Origin: HXMU1420-13 sp034669965
Lineage (GTDB): Bacteria > Bacteroidota > Rhodothermia > Balneolales > Balneolaceae
Reading direction: 5' to 3'
Assembly: GCA_034669965.1 (NCBI GenBank)
Contig: JAXMOK010000009.1
Span: 1 to 64,000, forward strand
Length of the DNA: 64,000 nt
Shown: piece by piece, positions 43,752 through 51,543 of the stretch
Layout of the letters: the number at the start of each line of letters is the position of its first letter
Numbering within the stretch: the stretch's first letter is position 1
Notes under the pieces: generated by a model
What the model saw: only the letters and a program-made list of their open reading frames with translations
Told to the model about the DNA's origin: nothing
Database searches by the model: none
Made by a program: the position numbers and the translations under genes

Positions 43752-43783
43752 GAACCCCGACCTAACCGGTTGGGGTTTTGTTT
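43752..43783 (+). terminator. rnpB terminator
   Basis: AACCCCGACC pairs with GGTTGGGGTT around a short loop and is followed by TTGTTTT. It ends at the last base of the convergent smpB stop codon and may serve both genes. Confidence 0.82.
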
Positions 43784-44241
43784 TATATACTCACCTTTCC
43801 GCGCTTAATCGCACGATCGATGTCTCTTTTGGTATCGGATGCTTTGATACTCTCTCTCTTATCAAAACGCTTTTTACCTTTGGCTAGTCCGATTTGAACT
43901 TTCACGAATCCGTTTTTGAAGAAGATCTTTAGCGGAACAATGGTGTTTCCTTTTTGCTGAGTCGCTTTTTCCAACTCACGAATTTCTTTCTTCGTAAGCA
44001 AAAGCTTTCGTTCTCTCAAAGGCTCGTGATTGTTGTACGAGCCGTGTTCGAAGGGTTTGATGTAGAATTCCTTGAGCCACACTTCGCCACTTTTGATGAA
44101 AGCAAATGAATCGGTAAAACTGGCATTACCTTGTCGAATGGATTTCACTTCTGTTCCTTGCAGAGCAATCCCGGCAACGAAGGTATCTTCGATGGTAAAA
44201 TCGTGAAAAGCTTTTCGATTTTTAATAGTTGGGCTACTCAT
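43783..44241 (-). CDS. smpB: SsrA-binding protein SmpB
   Basis: A 152-residue tmRNA partner in trans-translation. Blocks: NRKAFHDFTIEDTFVAGIAL, GTEVKSIRQGNASFTDSFA, YIKPFEHGSYNNHEP, RERKLLLTKKEI and LKIFFKNGFVKVQIGLAKGKK, with a basic C-terminal tail (FDKRESIKASDTKRDIDRAIKR) that enters the ribosomal mRNA channel. Normal length. It converges on rnpB. Confidence 0.97.
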   Translation of the reverse strand: MSSPTIKNRKAFHDFTIEDTFVAGIALQGTEVKSIRQGNASFTDSFAFIKSGEVWLKEFYIKPFEHGSYNNHEPLRERKLLLTKKEIRELEKATQQKGNTIVPLKIFFKNGFVKVQIGLAKGKKRFDKRESIKASDTKRDIDRAIKRGKVSI

Positions 44242-44308
44242 AATTACGACTAACTACGAAATATTGGACAACGAAGAACCCCGTTGGTCATCCGTCGACG
44301 GTCTTTCG

Positions 44309-44746
44309 TCAATTATTAAATCCAAGTTCTTTAAGTTCGGCCATTACATCTTCATCCGGCGAACGATCAGGGAAGGTGGAATAAATTCCTAATATCTGCT
44401 CGATCTCGGTGATGGCTTTTTCGTTATCGGGATTAATCTTCAACACTTTTACATATTGGCGTAGCGCATTGTTCATCTTATCACGCATGTTAGTTACGTT
44501 CGAGTCGCGATATTCAAGATAAAGACCGTAGTTGAGGTAGGTCTTTTCTTTTAAGGCCAGCACTTCTTCCTTTTCGGATTCAGCATCCAGAAGATCTAGG
44601 GCAGTAGTGTATTGATCAGCGTCGAGTAAGGCATCAATTCGAGTTTCTAAGTCTGCGCTTTCTTCAACAGCAGGTTGAGTTTCGTTTTGATTGTTGGCAC
44701 AGGCCGCCATTAACAGCACGGCACTGAGAATGAATAGTTTTTTCAT
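44309..44746 (-). CDS. Small TPR-like lipoprotein
   Basis: 145 residues from the ATG at 44746 (MKKLFILSAVLLMAACANNQ), giving a clear lipobox MAAC; an open frame runs upstream into the M50 gene but would hide the signal peptide. The rest is helical with two tetratricopeptide-like hairpins (RIDALLDADQYTTALDLLDAE and MNNALRQYVKVLKINPDNEKAITEIEQIL). Probably periplasmic membrane-anchored. The partner is unknown; it lies 8 bp after the M50 protease gene, so a joint role in envelope proteolysis is possible. Confidence 0.8.
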   Translation of the reverse strand: MKKLFILSAVLLMAACANNQNETQPAVEESADLETRIDALLDADQYTTALDLLDAESEKEEVLALKEKTYLNYGLYLEYRDSNVTNMRDKMNNALRQYVKVLKINPDNEKAITEIEQILGIYSTFPDRSPDEDVMAELKELGFNN

Positions 44747-44754
44747 GAAGGTTT

Positions 44755-46005
44755 TTATCTGAAGGATAATGGATTGAAACTTATACAGAGTACAAATATA
44801 AGCATACTTAGCCATCCTAACACTTTTCGTGTGGGAGTTAATTCGCGCTGTATAATAACGGGTGGATGTTCTACCCGGACAAAAAATGTGATGAAGAAAA
44901 TCCAGAAGAGCCAAATCAATGAAGATTCCATCCCGTCATCACTGGCGAAAAAGGTGCTGTAACCAAAAGCAAGAATCATAGATGATGTTAATCCTCCGGC
45001 AACCCAGTTTTGGTTTCTGCGGAATGCGCGTTGAAACATCAGAAACAGAAAGCCAGCCCAGATAGTCCAAGAGAGCAAGTGCATTGAACTATCGTAATCA
45101 CTTACAAAACCATGGATGATGGGAACGGCTTCGAAACTCGCAAAAATGGTTATCAAGATAAAAAAGAGTCGTGCTACAAGGCGATGTTTCTTAAAGCCAA
45201 TGAGCGAATACAAAATATGTCCGCCATCAAGCTGACCAACCGGCATCAAATTTAAAGCAGTGAAAAACAAGCCAAACCATCCGGCAAGCAGAAAAGGATA
45301 ATGCATGATTTCCCACAAAGGTGGTGCATTTTCAAACATGCCGGAGAGCGCATTATAAAGCGGCGTTCCACCAAAAAAGAAAGCGATTTGCCCCTCGGTT
45401 AATTCGGGAGCTTCAGGATATTCTCCGTTTTGCTGATAATACTCGATCACGTAATTATGGTCGCCAAATTCGTTGAGGTAACTCACATCAGGTAGCGTAA
45501 AAAAACCAATAAAAAGTATTACGATGGATACGATAAAACCTGCAATGGGTCCTGCAGCGCCCACATCAAACAACTTGTTGGTTTCATGAATTGGCTCTTT
45601 AATGCGAATAACTGCACCCAATGTGCCGATACCTAAGGGGATTGGAATGTAGTACGGCAAGGAAACCGCAATTTTGTGAAATACGGCCGCGAAATAATGC
45701 CCAAACTCGTGAGCAGTTAAAAAGGAAAGCAAAAGTGTGGCGAAAAGTATGCCGCGCATTAAATCGGTTTCACCGGGATAAGGAATCATCACTCCCCAAA
45801 GAATCGCGGTTTGGAGTTCTTTGCCAACCAGGAAAGTGCTCACAAACGAAACTGAGGCAAAAGTGAGCAGAAACAAAACTAAGTGTTTGATCAGCGTTTT
45901 GGCATCAGGTTTATTCTTGCCCGATAAAGGCAGAAAATCCTTGATGCGTTTTGGTTTTCGGCCGTTCTCTATCTGAATATGTATTTGGTTTGATTCGTTT
46001 TCCAA
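44755..46005 (-). CDS. Site-2-protease family (M50) membrane metalloprotease
   Basis: A 416-residue polytopic protein. Zinc motif HEFGH at 99-103 within FLTAHEFGHYFAAVF, second-site block NLMPVGQLDGGHILYSLIG. The inserted segment after the first motif (SLPYYIPIPLGIGTLGAVIRIKEP) and FDVGAAGPIAGF are like those of EGY1-type cyanobacterial/plant proteases. No PDZ domain is evident. It cleaves within membranes; substrates are unknown. It starts 4 bp after the arginine deiminase stop. Confidence 0.92.
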   Translation of the reverse strand: MENESNQIHIQIENGRKPKRIKDFLPLSGKNKPDAKTLIKHLVLFLLTFASVSFVSTFLVGKELQTAILWGVMIPYPGETDLMRGILFATLLLSFLTAHEFGHYFAAVFHKIAVSLPYYIPIPLGIGTLGAVIRIKEPIHETNKLFDVGAAGPIAGFIVSIVILFIGFFTLPDVSYLNEFGDHNYVIEYYQQNGEYPEAPELTEGQIAFFFGGTPLYNALSGMFENAPPLWEIMHYPFLLAGWFGLFFTALNLMPVGQLDGGHILYSLIGFKKHRLVARLFFILITIFASFEAVPIIHGFVSDYDSSMHLLSWTIWAGFLFLMFQRAFRRNQNWVAGGLTSSMILAFGYSTFFASDDGMESSLIWLFWIFFITFFVRVEHPPVIIQRELTPTRKVLGWLSMLIFVLCISFNPLSFR

Positions 46006-46009
46006 GCAA

Positions 46010-47245
46010 TTATGCGTTTATCGATTCTCTTGAAATTGGCATAGTCATACAGCGAGCGCCGCCTCGACCACGGCAAAGCTCATGACCTTGAAAACTAATC
46101 GCGATTTTGAGTTCATCGTTCAATGGAAGCGGCTGATTTTGATATTCTTCCACAAACTCGAATTGGGTCATAAACGTGTACCCATGATCAACCAGCGTGT
46201 TAAAGGTTCGAGTGTTTCGCTCGTAACCTACCGCCACTCCGGGAGCCAGCGCAAACATATTGGCGCCATCGGTCCATTGCTCTCTAAACTGACTGGTTAG
46301 ATCCTCGCCGCCACACTTAATGAAGGTGTAATCAACACCGGAAAACTCGTTTAAGGCACCTTGTAAGCTGGATCGTTGCTCAGCAACAATTTTCCCATCG
46401 TGCTTTTGCAGCGCAACCACATTGTCCTGCTGATCTAAAATAGCCGGAGGGAATGCCACGCATTCGTTTTTCGAAATAAAAGTGAAAACCGTATCGAGGT
46501 GCATGCTTGCGCGTTGTTTCGGAATATCAACCGCAAGAACGGTTTCAACGCCTTGATTGAGCAAGCCTTCAGCAGCTTTCATCAATCCGGTAAAAGAAGT
46601 CCGCTCGCTCATTCCAATCAACACGAGTTTGTCCGATTGAACGAGTACATCACCACCTTCAATGCTTTGGTGGCCTGAAATACGAACCGCGTTTTTCTTA
46701 ACCTCGGCAAATAATGGGTGATGCTGAACCACCGTTTCCATAATCAATGATTCGCGTAAACGTGCTTTGGTGGCTGCGCGTGAAAGTAAGATTCCATCTC
46801 CAACCACAGCAGCCAGATCGCGGGTGAACAATAAGTTCGGCGATGGTAGCATGTTGAAATCTTTGGATGCATGAAGCACTCCTTGAACGCTAAATTTGAG
46901 CAAGTCATCCGGGTCTAGTGATCTAAGTTCGTCTTCAATCACTTGTAGGTTTTCTTCAGGGTATTCTTTGATGAGCTGCTCGATGAAATACGCTGCGGCA
47001 TCCTCACTTTGGATGGTCTCTAAAAAGATATCAGCAATTTCGATCACCTTTCCACCGGGAGTCATTGCTGCTTTAAATACCTCAAGCATATCTAAATGCT
47101 CACCACGGGCGTCATCTTCAAATATGATGTCGTCGAACAATAATTGCTCAGCAATTTCGGGATTCACCAAAGAAACTTCATGTCCGGGTGTGTGAACAAT
47201 TACCCCGTTTAGATGTCCGATTTCGGAGGATACATTTATTTTCAT
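46010..47245 (-). CDS. arcA: Arginine deiminase
   Basis: A 411-residue enzyme converting arginine to citrulline and ammonia. Guanidine-modifying fold with SEIGHLNGVIVHTPGHE at the start, FTRDLAAVVGDGILLS, SIEGGDVLV, HLDTVFTFI and the catalytic Cys399 in ELCRGRGGARCMTMP. The length is normal. The usual partners (ornithine carbamoyltransferase, carbamate kinase, antiporter) are absent nearby; instead an M50 protease and a lipoprotein follow. It may serve acid tolerance or nitrogen release rather than fermentation. Confidence 0.94.
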   Translation of the reverse strand: MKINVSSEIGHLNGVIVHTPGHEVSLVNPEIAEQLLFDDIIFEDDARGEHLDMLEVFKAAMTPGGKVIEIADIFLETIQSEDAAAYFIEQLIKEYPEENLQVIEDELRSLDPDDLLKFSVQGVLHASKDFNMLPSPNLLFTRDLAAVVGDGILLSRAATKARLRESLIMETVVQHHPLFAEVKKNAVRISGHQSIEGGDVLVQSDKLVLIGMSERTSFTGLMKAAEGLLNQGVETVLAVDIPKQRASMHLDTVFTFISKNECVAFPPAILDQQDNVVALQKHDGKIVAEQRSSLQGALNEFSGVDYTFIKCGGEDLTSQFREQWTDGANMFALAPGVAVGYERNTRTFNTLVDHGYTFMTQFEFVEEYQNQPLPLNDELKIAISFQGHELCRGRGGARCMTMPISRESINA

Positions 47246-47350
47246 ACAGCTGTTTTTGAGGATGATTCGGTGGAATATAGGAACTCAAAGAACCATTTTT
47301 TGAGATATTGTAGATATGATTGGCTATTTTGAAGAGTCTTTGGAGAATAA

Positions 47351-48202
47351 ATGACTACAAAATCAGAAATAGAGTCTTTACTACAGTTAATGGATGATCC
47401 CGATCCATTTATTCAGGAAAGTGTGCATAATCGTTTTAAAGAGCTTGGCGAAAATGCGGTTCCGTTGTTGGATGAATTCCGGGTTGAAACCACCAACAAA
47501 GACGACAAAAAGCGCGTCAGCCAGATTATCCATCAGATTACTTTTCCGGTTTTAAAAGCCGATTTCCAGGAATTGCTTGATCGAGGAGTTCGAAATCGTA
47601 AAGACTTAGAATACGCGGTACTTACGTTGTCTCGATTTGGCAATCCCACACTTCGTATCGAAGAATATCAAAAGAAACTCGATCACTTTGCCGAGATGGT
47701 GGAGCCAACCATTCGCTATAGGTTGGATGAACGCCGGAAGATGAAACAGCTCATCAAATTTGTATTTGAGGATTTGAACTTTAAAGGCGACATCGACGAT
47801 TATCACAATCCGGATAATTGCTTTATCGATCAGGTAATTCGTCGCCGGCGCGGACTACCAATCACCTTAAGCATGGTGGTGATGTTCCTGGCTCGCAGAC
47901 TTGAAATGCCATTCTTTGGAGTGAATATGCCCATTCACTTTATGCTCAATTATGTGAGCGATAAAGAAGAAGTGCTCATCGATCCCTACGACAACGGCGC
48001 AATTGTTTCTTACGATCAGTGTTATTTCTTTCTCAAAAAAAACAACATCGAGCCCAAGCCCGATCACTTCAAAATTGCTTCCGACATCGAAGTGTTGATT
48101 CGCTGCATCCGAAACCTAATCCACAGTTACGAACGCTTAGAATTACCTCAGCGAGTAGCTGATTTGAAAGAGCTGCTAGGACTCATTGAACTGTACGAAT
48201 AG
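47351..48202 (+). CDS. SirB1-like transglutaminase-fold protein
   Basis: A 283-residue protein. The N-terminal 100 residues are helical, HEAT-like (LLQLMDDPDPFIQESVHNRFKELGENAVPLL). The middle is the Transglut_core2/SirB1 domain with NPDNCFIDQVIRRRRGLPITLSMV and FGVNMPIHFMLNY, in which Cys, His and Asp of a papain-like triad are plausible. The last part is helical. Found widely in bacteria with undefined function. GGAG lies 9 bp before the ATG. It is followed 2 bp later by a DUF3052 gene. Confidence 0.85.
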   Translation: MTTKSEIESLLQLMDDPDPFIQESVHNRFKELGENAVPLLDEFRVETTNKDDKKRVSQIIHQITFPVLKADFQELLDRGVRNRKDLEYAVLTLSRFGNPTLRIEEYQKKLDHFAEMVEPTIRYRLDERRKMKQLIKFVFEDLNFKGDIDDYHNPDNCFIDQVIRRRRGLPITLSMVVMFLARRLEMPFFGVNMPIHFMLNYVSDKEEVLIDPYDNGAIVSYDQCYFFLKKNNIEPKPDHFKIASDIEVLIRCIRNLIHSYERLELPQRVADLKELLGLIELYE

Positions 48203-48204
48203 TA

Positions 48205-48615
48205 ATGGCCGGTTACTCAGGAACTCCTCTCGTTAAAAAACTGGGTATTAAGCCGGAGATGAACTGTTTGGTGATGAACGCCCCGTCACATTATTTCGAA
48301 TTATTGGGAGAACTACCATCAGGAGTAAGATTTCATCTACATGATGACTTAGAATCCTTTCCTTTTATTCATCTGTTCTGCAATAACGAGCCGGAGCTGC
48401 ATAACCTGTTTCCGATCGCAAAATCGAAGCTCGATAAAAACGGTAGTTTGTGGGTGTCGTGGATCAAGAAAGCATCAAAAAACTTCCAGTGGACAATTAC
48501 CGACATTGACGTTCGAAAATTTGGTTTGCATCTTGGTTTGGTAGATGTGAAAGTATGCGCCTTGGATGCAGATTGGAGCGGGTTAAAGTTCATCTATCGA
48601 AAAGAAGATCGATAA
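48205..48615 (+). CDS. DUF3052-like protein
   Basis: A 136-residue cytoplasmic protein beginning MAGYSGTPLVKKLGIKPE, the typical start of DUF3052. It has alternating strands and helices with FPFIHLFCNNEPELHNLFP, KLDKNGSLWVSWIKK, and a C-terminal GLVDVKVCALDADWSGLKFIYR. Function unknown. It is tightly coupled to the SirB1-like gene. Confidence 0.85.
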   Translation: MAGYSGTPLVKKLGIKPEMNCLVMNAPSHYFELLGELPSGVRFHLHDDLESFPFIHLFCNNEPELHNLFPIAKSKLDKNGSLWVSWIKKASKNFQWTITDIDVRKFGLHLGLVDVKVCALDADWSGLKFIYRKEDR

Positions 48616-48715
48616 CCAAGATCCAAATTAGTGTAAATGCTTGCAATCGAGAGGCCTGCGAACTTGCGCCTATCAAGGATTCTGTTAGATTAGAGGGATA
48701 ACTCACCTCTATGCC

Positions 48716-49195
48716 ATGAAAACACTACTTATTCCAATCCTCACAATGCTCTTCGGTTGGGGATATATGAACTACTCTGCACCAATTATGAATTCAAATA
48801 CAGATTTGGTTGTGGCGGATACTTCCGATTTTGATCAGGCTGAAGCCATTGCGGCGATTAAAGAATCCATCGCCGGAAAGGAAGAAATGCCTGCTTCCGA
48901 AGTGTTCAAAAATCTCGAATTGATGGGCGAATTTCCTGCCGGACGGATAACAGCTATTATGGAATTCGGATTCTCAAACTCACTAGGTGTAACCTGTACA
49001 CACTGTCATAATCCGGATGATTGGTCGAGCGATGAGAAAATCGAAAAGAAAATTACCCGCGAAATGTGGAAAATGACTGGGAGACTAAATTCTGAAATCC
49101 TACCCGGCATTGATGAACTGGGCGATCGAACGGCCACGGTTAATTGCACTACTTGTCATCGTGGAGATGTGAAACCTGCAACAAGAATGAATTGA
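48716..49195 (+). CDS. Dihaem c-type cytochrome, reaction-centre-cytochrome-like
   Basis: A 159-residue exported protein with an N-terminal hydrophobic segment (1-22). Two CxxCH haem sites: Cys94-Cys97-His98 (TCTHCHNPDDW) and Cys144-Cys147-His148 (NCTTCHRGD). The spacing and the block MGEFPAGRITAIMEFGFSNSLGVTCTHCH match half of the tetrahaem cytochrome subunit of purple bacterial photosynthetic reaction centres. In non-phototrophs such proteins are periplasmic electron carriers. Candidate distal ligands are the Met residues before each site. No partner oxidoreductase is adjacent. Confidence 0.88.
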   Translation: MKTLLIPILTMLFGWGYMNYSAPIMNSNTDLVVADTSDFDQAEAIAAIKESIAGKEEMPASEVFKNLELMGEFPAGRITAIMEFGFSNSLGVTCTHCHNPDDWSSDEKIEKKITREMWKMTGRLNSEILPGIDELGDRTATVNCTTCHRGDVKPATRMN

Positions 49196-49275
49196 TTCAT
49201 TAAACGGTTATCGTTGGTGTTCTTCTAAAAATGAAATTGCAAACTTACCATTTGTCGACTCAATAACAATATTTT

Positions 49276-49348
49276 CCAGCAACCAGCAACCAGCAACCAG
49301 CAACCAGCAACCAGCAACCAGCAACCAGCAACCAGCAACCAGCAACCA
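49276..49348 (+). repeat. Heptanucleotide tandem array, 10 copies of CCAGCAA
   Basis: Ten perfect CCAGCAA units (49276-49345) followed by a partial CCA. The array lies directly before the DUF72 coding region and is in an open frame with it. A 7-bp unit shifts frame with each gain or loss, so it can slip. The upstream frame has a stop at 49264. Confidence 0.95.
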
Positions 49349-49392
49349 TTAACCAATTACACAAATATCACCTTGGATTAACCGGATGGAGC

Positions 49393-50214
49393 GTGCCGGA
49401 ATGGGCGGGTTCGTTTTACAAATCCGGAGCGAAGGCAGATCAATTCTTAGCACAGTATTCGCAGGTTTTTAACACGGTGGAAGGGAACACCACTTTTTAT
49501 AACACGCCATCGCCCGAAACATTGGCAAAGTGGAATGAGCGCACGCCGGAGAATTTCAAATTCTGTTTCAAACTACCGAGGCAAATAACGCACATCAACA
49601 GATTGGCAAACATTGAGGGAGAGTTAGATCGTTTTCTATCCTTGTTTGAAGGGATGCGCACGAAACTTGGTCCGTTTATGATTCAACTATCAGAAGCGTT
49701 TAGTCCGGCAGAGATGTACAAGCTCGAAAAACTCTTCGAAAGCCTCCCAAAAATCTATAGCTATGGCATCGAAGTTCGGCATCCCGATTTCTACAATCGC
49801 GGGAAAGAAGAACACGCTTTTGTGAGTTTAATCGAAAGTTATGGCATTGAGCGAATGATTTTCGATACCCGCAAATTACATGCAATGCAAAGTAAAGAAG
49901 CATCCATTGTAGAAGCGCAACGAAAAAAGCCCAAAAACCCGGTCCGTTTTGATTTGAAAGGCAATCGACCCATGATTCGATATGTAGGCACCAACGATAT
50001 TCTAAACAACGAAGCCTATCTAAAAGAATGGGCGATTATTGTTGCAGATTGGATTCGTGAAGGAAAACATCCGTACGTGTTTATTCATACGCCGGATGTT
50101 ATTTCGCAACCAAAAGTGGCTACTCATTTTCATAAACTGCTTTCCGAGTTAATCGAAATCCCACCGCTCCCCGCGTGGCCCGTGAATCAAGTGCAGCAGC
50201 TGGGATTGTTTTAG
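49393..50214 (+). CDS. DUF72 family protein with disrupted 5' end
   Basis: At least 273 residues of a TIM-barrel DUF72 protein. Family sequence begins before the first usual start codon (GTG at 49393): YHLGLTGWSVPEWAGSFY starts at 49366, so the true N-terminus lies between 49264 (stop) and 49393. Only non-standard starts such as ATT at 49348 exist there, next to the 7-bp array. Blocks FNTVEGNTTFYNTPSPETLAKW, FKFCFKLPRQITH, SYGIEVRHPDFY, MIFDTRKLHA and YVFIHTPD are typical. The family has an unknown enzymatic role. It could be phase-variable or newly disabled. Confidence 0.85.
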   Translation: MPEWAGSFYKSGAKADQFLAQYSQVFNTVEGNTTFYNTPSPETLAKWNERTPENFKFCFKLPRQITHINRLANIEGELDRFLSLFEGMRTKLGPFMIQLSEAFSPAEMYKLEKLFESLPKIYSYGIEVRHPDFYNRGKEEHAFVSLIESYGIERMIFDTRKLHAMQSKEASIVEAQRKKPKNPVRFDLKGNRPMIRYVGTNDILNNEAYLKEWAIIVADWIREGKHPYVFIHTPDVISQPKVATHFHKLLSELIEIPPLPAWPVNQVQQLGLF

Positions 50215-50215
50215 C

Positions 50216-50653
50216 TTACACAGTTTGTCGAACAGCTAGTTGCTTTTTTGACGCAGCAACCAAATTTCCTTGAGTGGTTTCGAAAGCGTGTACGGTATAT
50301 GGAATTGCTTCAAGTCTTTCTTTTTGAATTTGCTCTCCGGTAACAACACAAACGCCGTAATTTCCGGTCTCTATGCGATCTAGGGCTACAGCAATTTTAT
50401 CGAGTTTATTTTTCTGTTTTTCGATCAACGTATAGTTGGTTTCTCGTAGCTCTTCGTTCGAACCTACATTCCCTTGATGATGTGCAGCAGAAGAACTTGT
50501 GTCATCCATTTTGTTTTCAATTTGCCGGATGGAATTCTTTAATATTGAAATCTCTTTATCGGCCGATGCTTTCTCTTCTAATAATAATTGTTTGAAATGC
50601 TCTAGTTCTTCGTTCGACAAATTAGTGTTATTAATAACGGCTTGATTACTCAT
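50216..50653 (-). CDS. TraR/DksA-family protein lacking the full zinc finger
   Basis: A 145-residue protein. N-terminal helical hairpin (LSNEELEHFKQLLLEEKASADKEI) as in DksA coiled coils, then LDRIETGNYGVCVVTGEQIQKERLEAIPY, the DksA C-terminal block in which only one of the four zinc Cys remains (GVCVVTG). This Cys-poor form is common in this phylum. DksA proteins enter the RNA polymerase secondary channel and tune transcription. It converges on the DUF72 gene, with stops 1 bp apart. Confidence 0.85.
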   Translation of the reverse strand: MSNQAVINNTNLSNEELEHFKQLLLEEKASADKEISILKNSIRQIENKMDDTSSSAAHHQGNVGSNEELRETNYTLIEKQKNKLDKIAVALDRIETGNYGVCVVTGEQIQKERLEAIPYTVHAFETTQGNLVAASKKQLAVRQTV

Positions 50654-50765
50654 AATTGTTAATAGTTAAGTGTTTAATATTATTGTTTCTATTTATTAAC
50701 AATAATCCTAAACTATTGTTCCGAAATCGGGTAATCAAGTATCTATCAAATTTATAGAGAGTGCT

Positions 50766-51404
50766 CTATTCGCCAATAATTCCAATCAATGCGGTGTACT
50801 TCACAAAGGGAAGTTCTTCTACCACAAGCATTTGGTCTTTTTCGGTTCCCGGCTCCACCAATATGTTGATGGTTCGGGGAAAATCAGAAATGATTTCGTA
50901 AGCCACGGACCGGTATGTACCCATAAACTTTTTCACAGCCCGTTCATCCATCGAATAGTTAAAACGGATAAATAAGCGCTGAACTCGTTGAGACTGAATG
51001 ATACGTTCTAATGCTGCACGTGCTTCTTCTGGAGATAGGTCTTGCGATCCCAGCAAATCACGAAAATAGGCACTGTCAACCAAGTCGGGCTGATTTTCGA
51101 AGTCCAGCACCTCGGGTTGGGAGGCGAGTTCTTTTAACACCCCAGAATCCGGTTGGTTTACAATCGCAATAGTAAAGGGTTGGATGTCGATGTTGCCTAA
51201 TTCGAACCCCAAAGCTTCTAGCTGTGATGTGGCGTAATCCGGAGAGACAGTATCTGCCAAATAAGCGATAAACTCTCCTTCTAATGTGGAAGCCTGACCA
51301 CTTTGTACTTTACGCAGTGCATCATCGCCAATTATTTGTGCGAATAATAGTGATGAGTTTGCTGAAACAACAAAGAAGCTGACAATGAAAAGCCAAATCC
51401 TCAT
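50766..51404 (-). CDS. Exported protein of unknown function
   Basis: A 212-residue protein with a signal peptide (1-22, cut after LFA). The mature part has two similar alpha/beta halves, each with a strand-helix-strand pattern: GEFIAYLADTVSPDYATSQLEALGFE...IVNQPDSGVLKELASQPEVLDFENQ, and QRLFIRFNYSMDERAVKKFMGTY...NILVEPGTEKDQMLVVEELPFVKY. This recalls subtilisin-propeptide (I9-like) or ACT-type folds that inhibit peptidases, which is an inference only. No family is recognised. It is divergent from prfC. Confidence 0.65.
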   Translation of the reverse strand: MRIWLFIVSFFVVSANSSLLFAQIIGDDALRKVQSGQASTLEGEFIAYLADTVSPDYATSQLEALGFELGNIDIQPFTIAIVNQPDSGVLKELASQPEVLDFENQPDLVDSAYFRDLLGSQDLSPEEARAALERIIQSQRVQRLFIRFNYSMDERAVKKFMGTYRSVAYEIISDFPRTINILVEPGTEKDQMLVVEELPFVKYTALIGIIGE

Positions 51405-51429
51405 AGAAAACCGAAGTTAATGGTTAGTA

Positions 51430-51471
51430 GTTATTGGTTCGCTCAAAATCTAATATCGATTAACCAATAAC
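51430..51471. repeat. Inverted repeat in the divergent spacer before prfC
   Basis: GTTATTGGTT (51430-51439) and AACCAATAAC (51462-51471) are perfect complements separated by 22 nt, between a minus-strand gene and prfC. It could be an operator or a low-complexity remnant. Confidence 0.35.
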
Positions 51472-51543
51472 AATTCACAATTAACTAATAACCAAAAATC
51501 ATCGTATTTTACACAGCTTTCAATCAAACAAATTCATCACTTC

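Noticed and set aside
43684..43887. Open frame spanning the rnpB 3' end and smpB
   Set aside because: It reads conserved RNase P RNA and antisense smpB; not a gene.
49276..49348. CRISPR array candidate
   Set aside because: The repeat unit is 7 bp with no spacers and no cas genes nearby; it is a simple tandem repeat.
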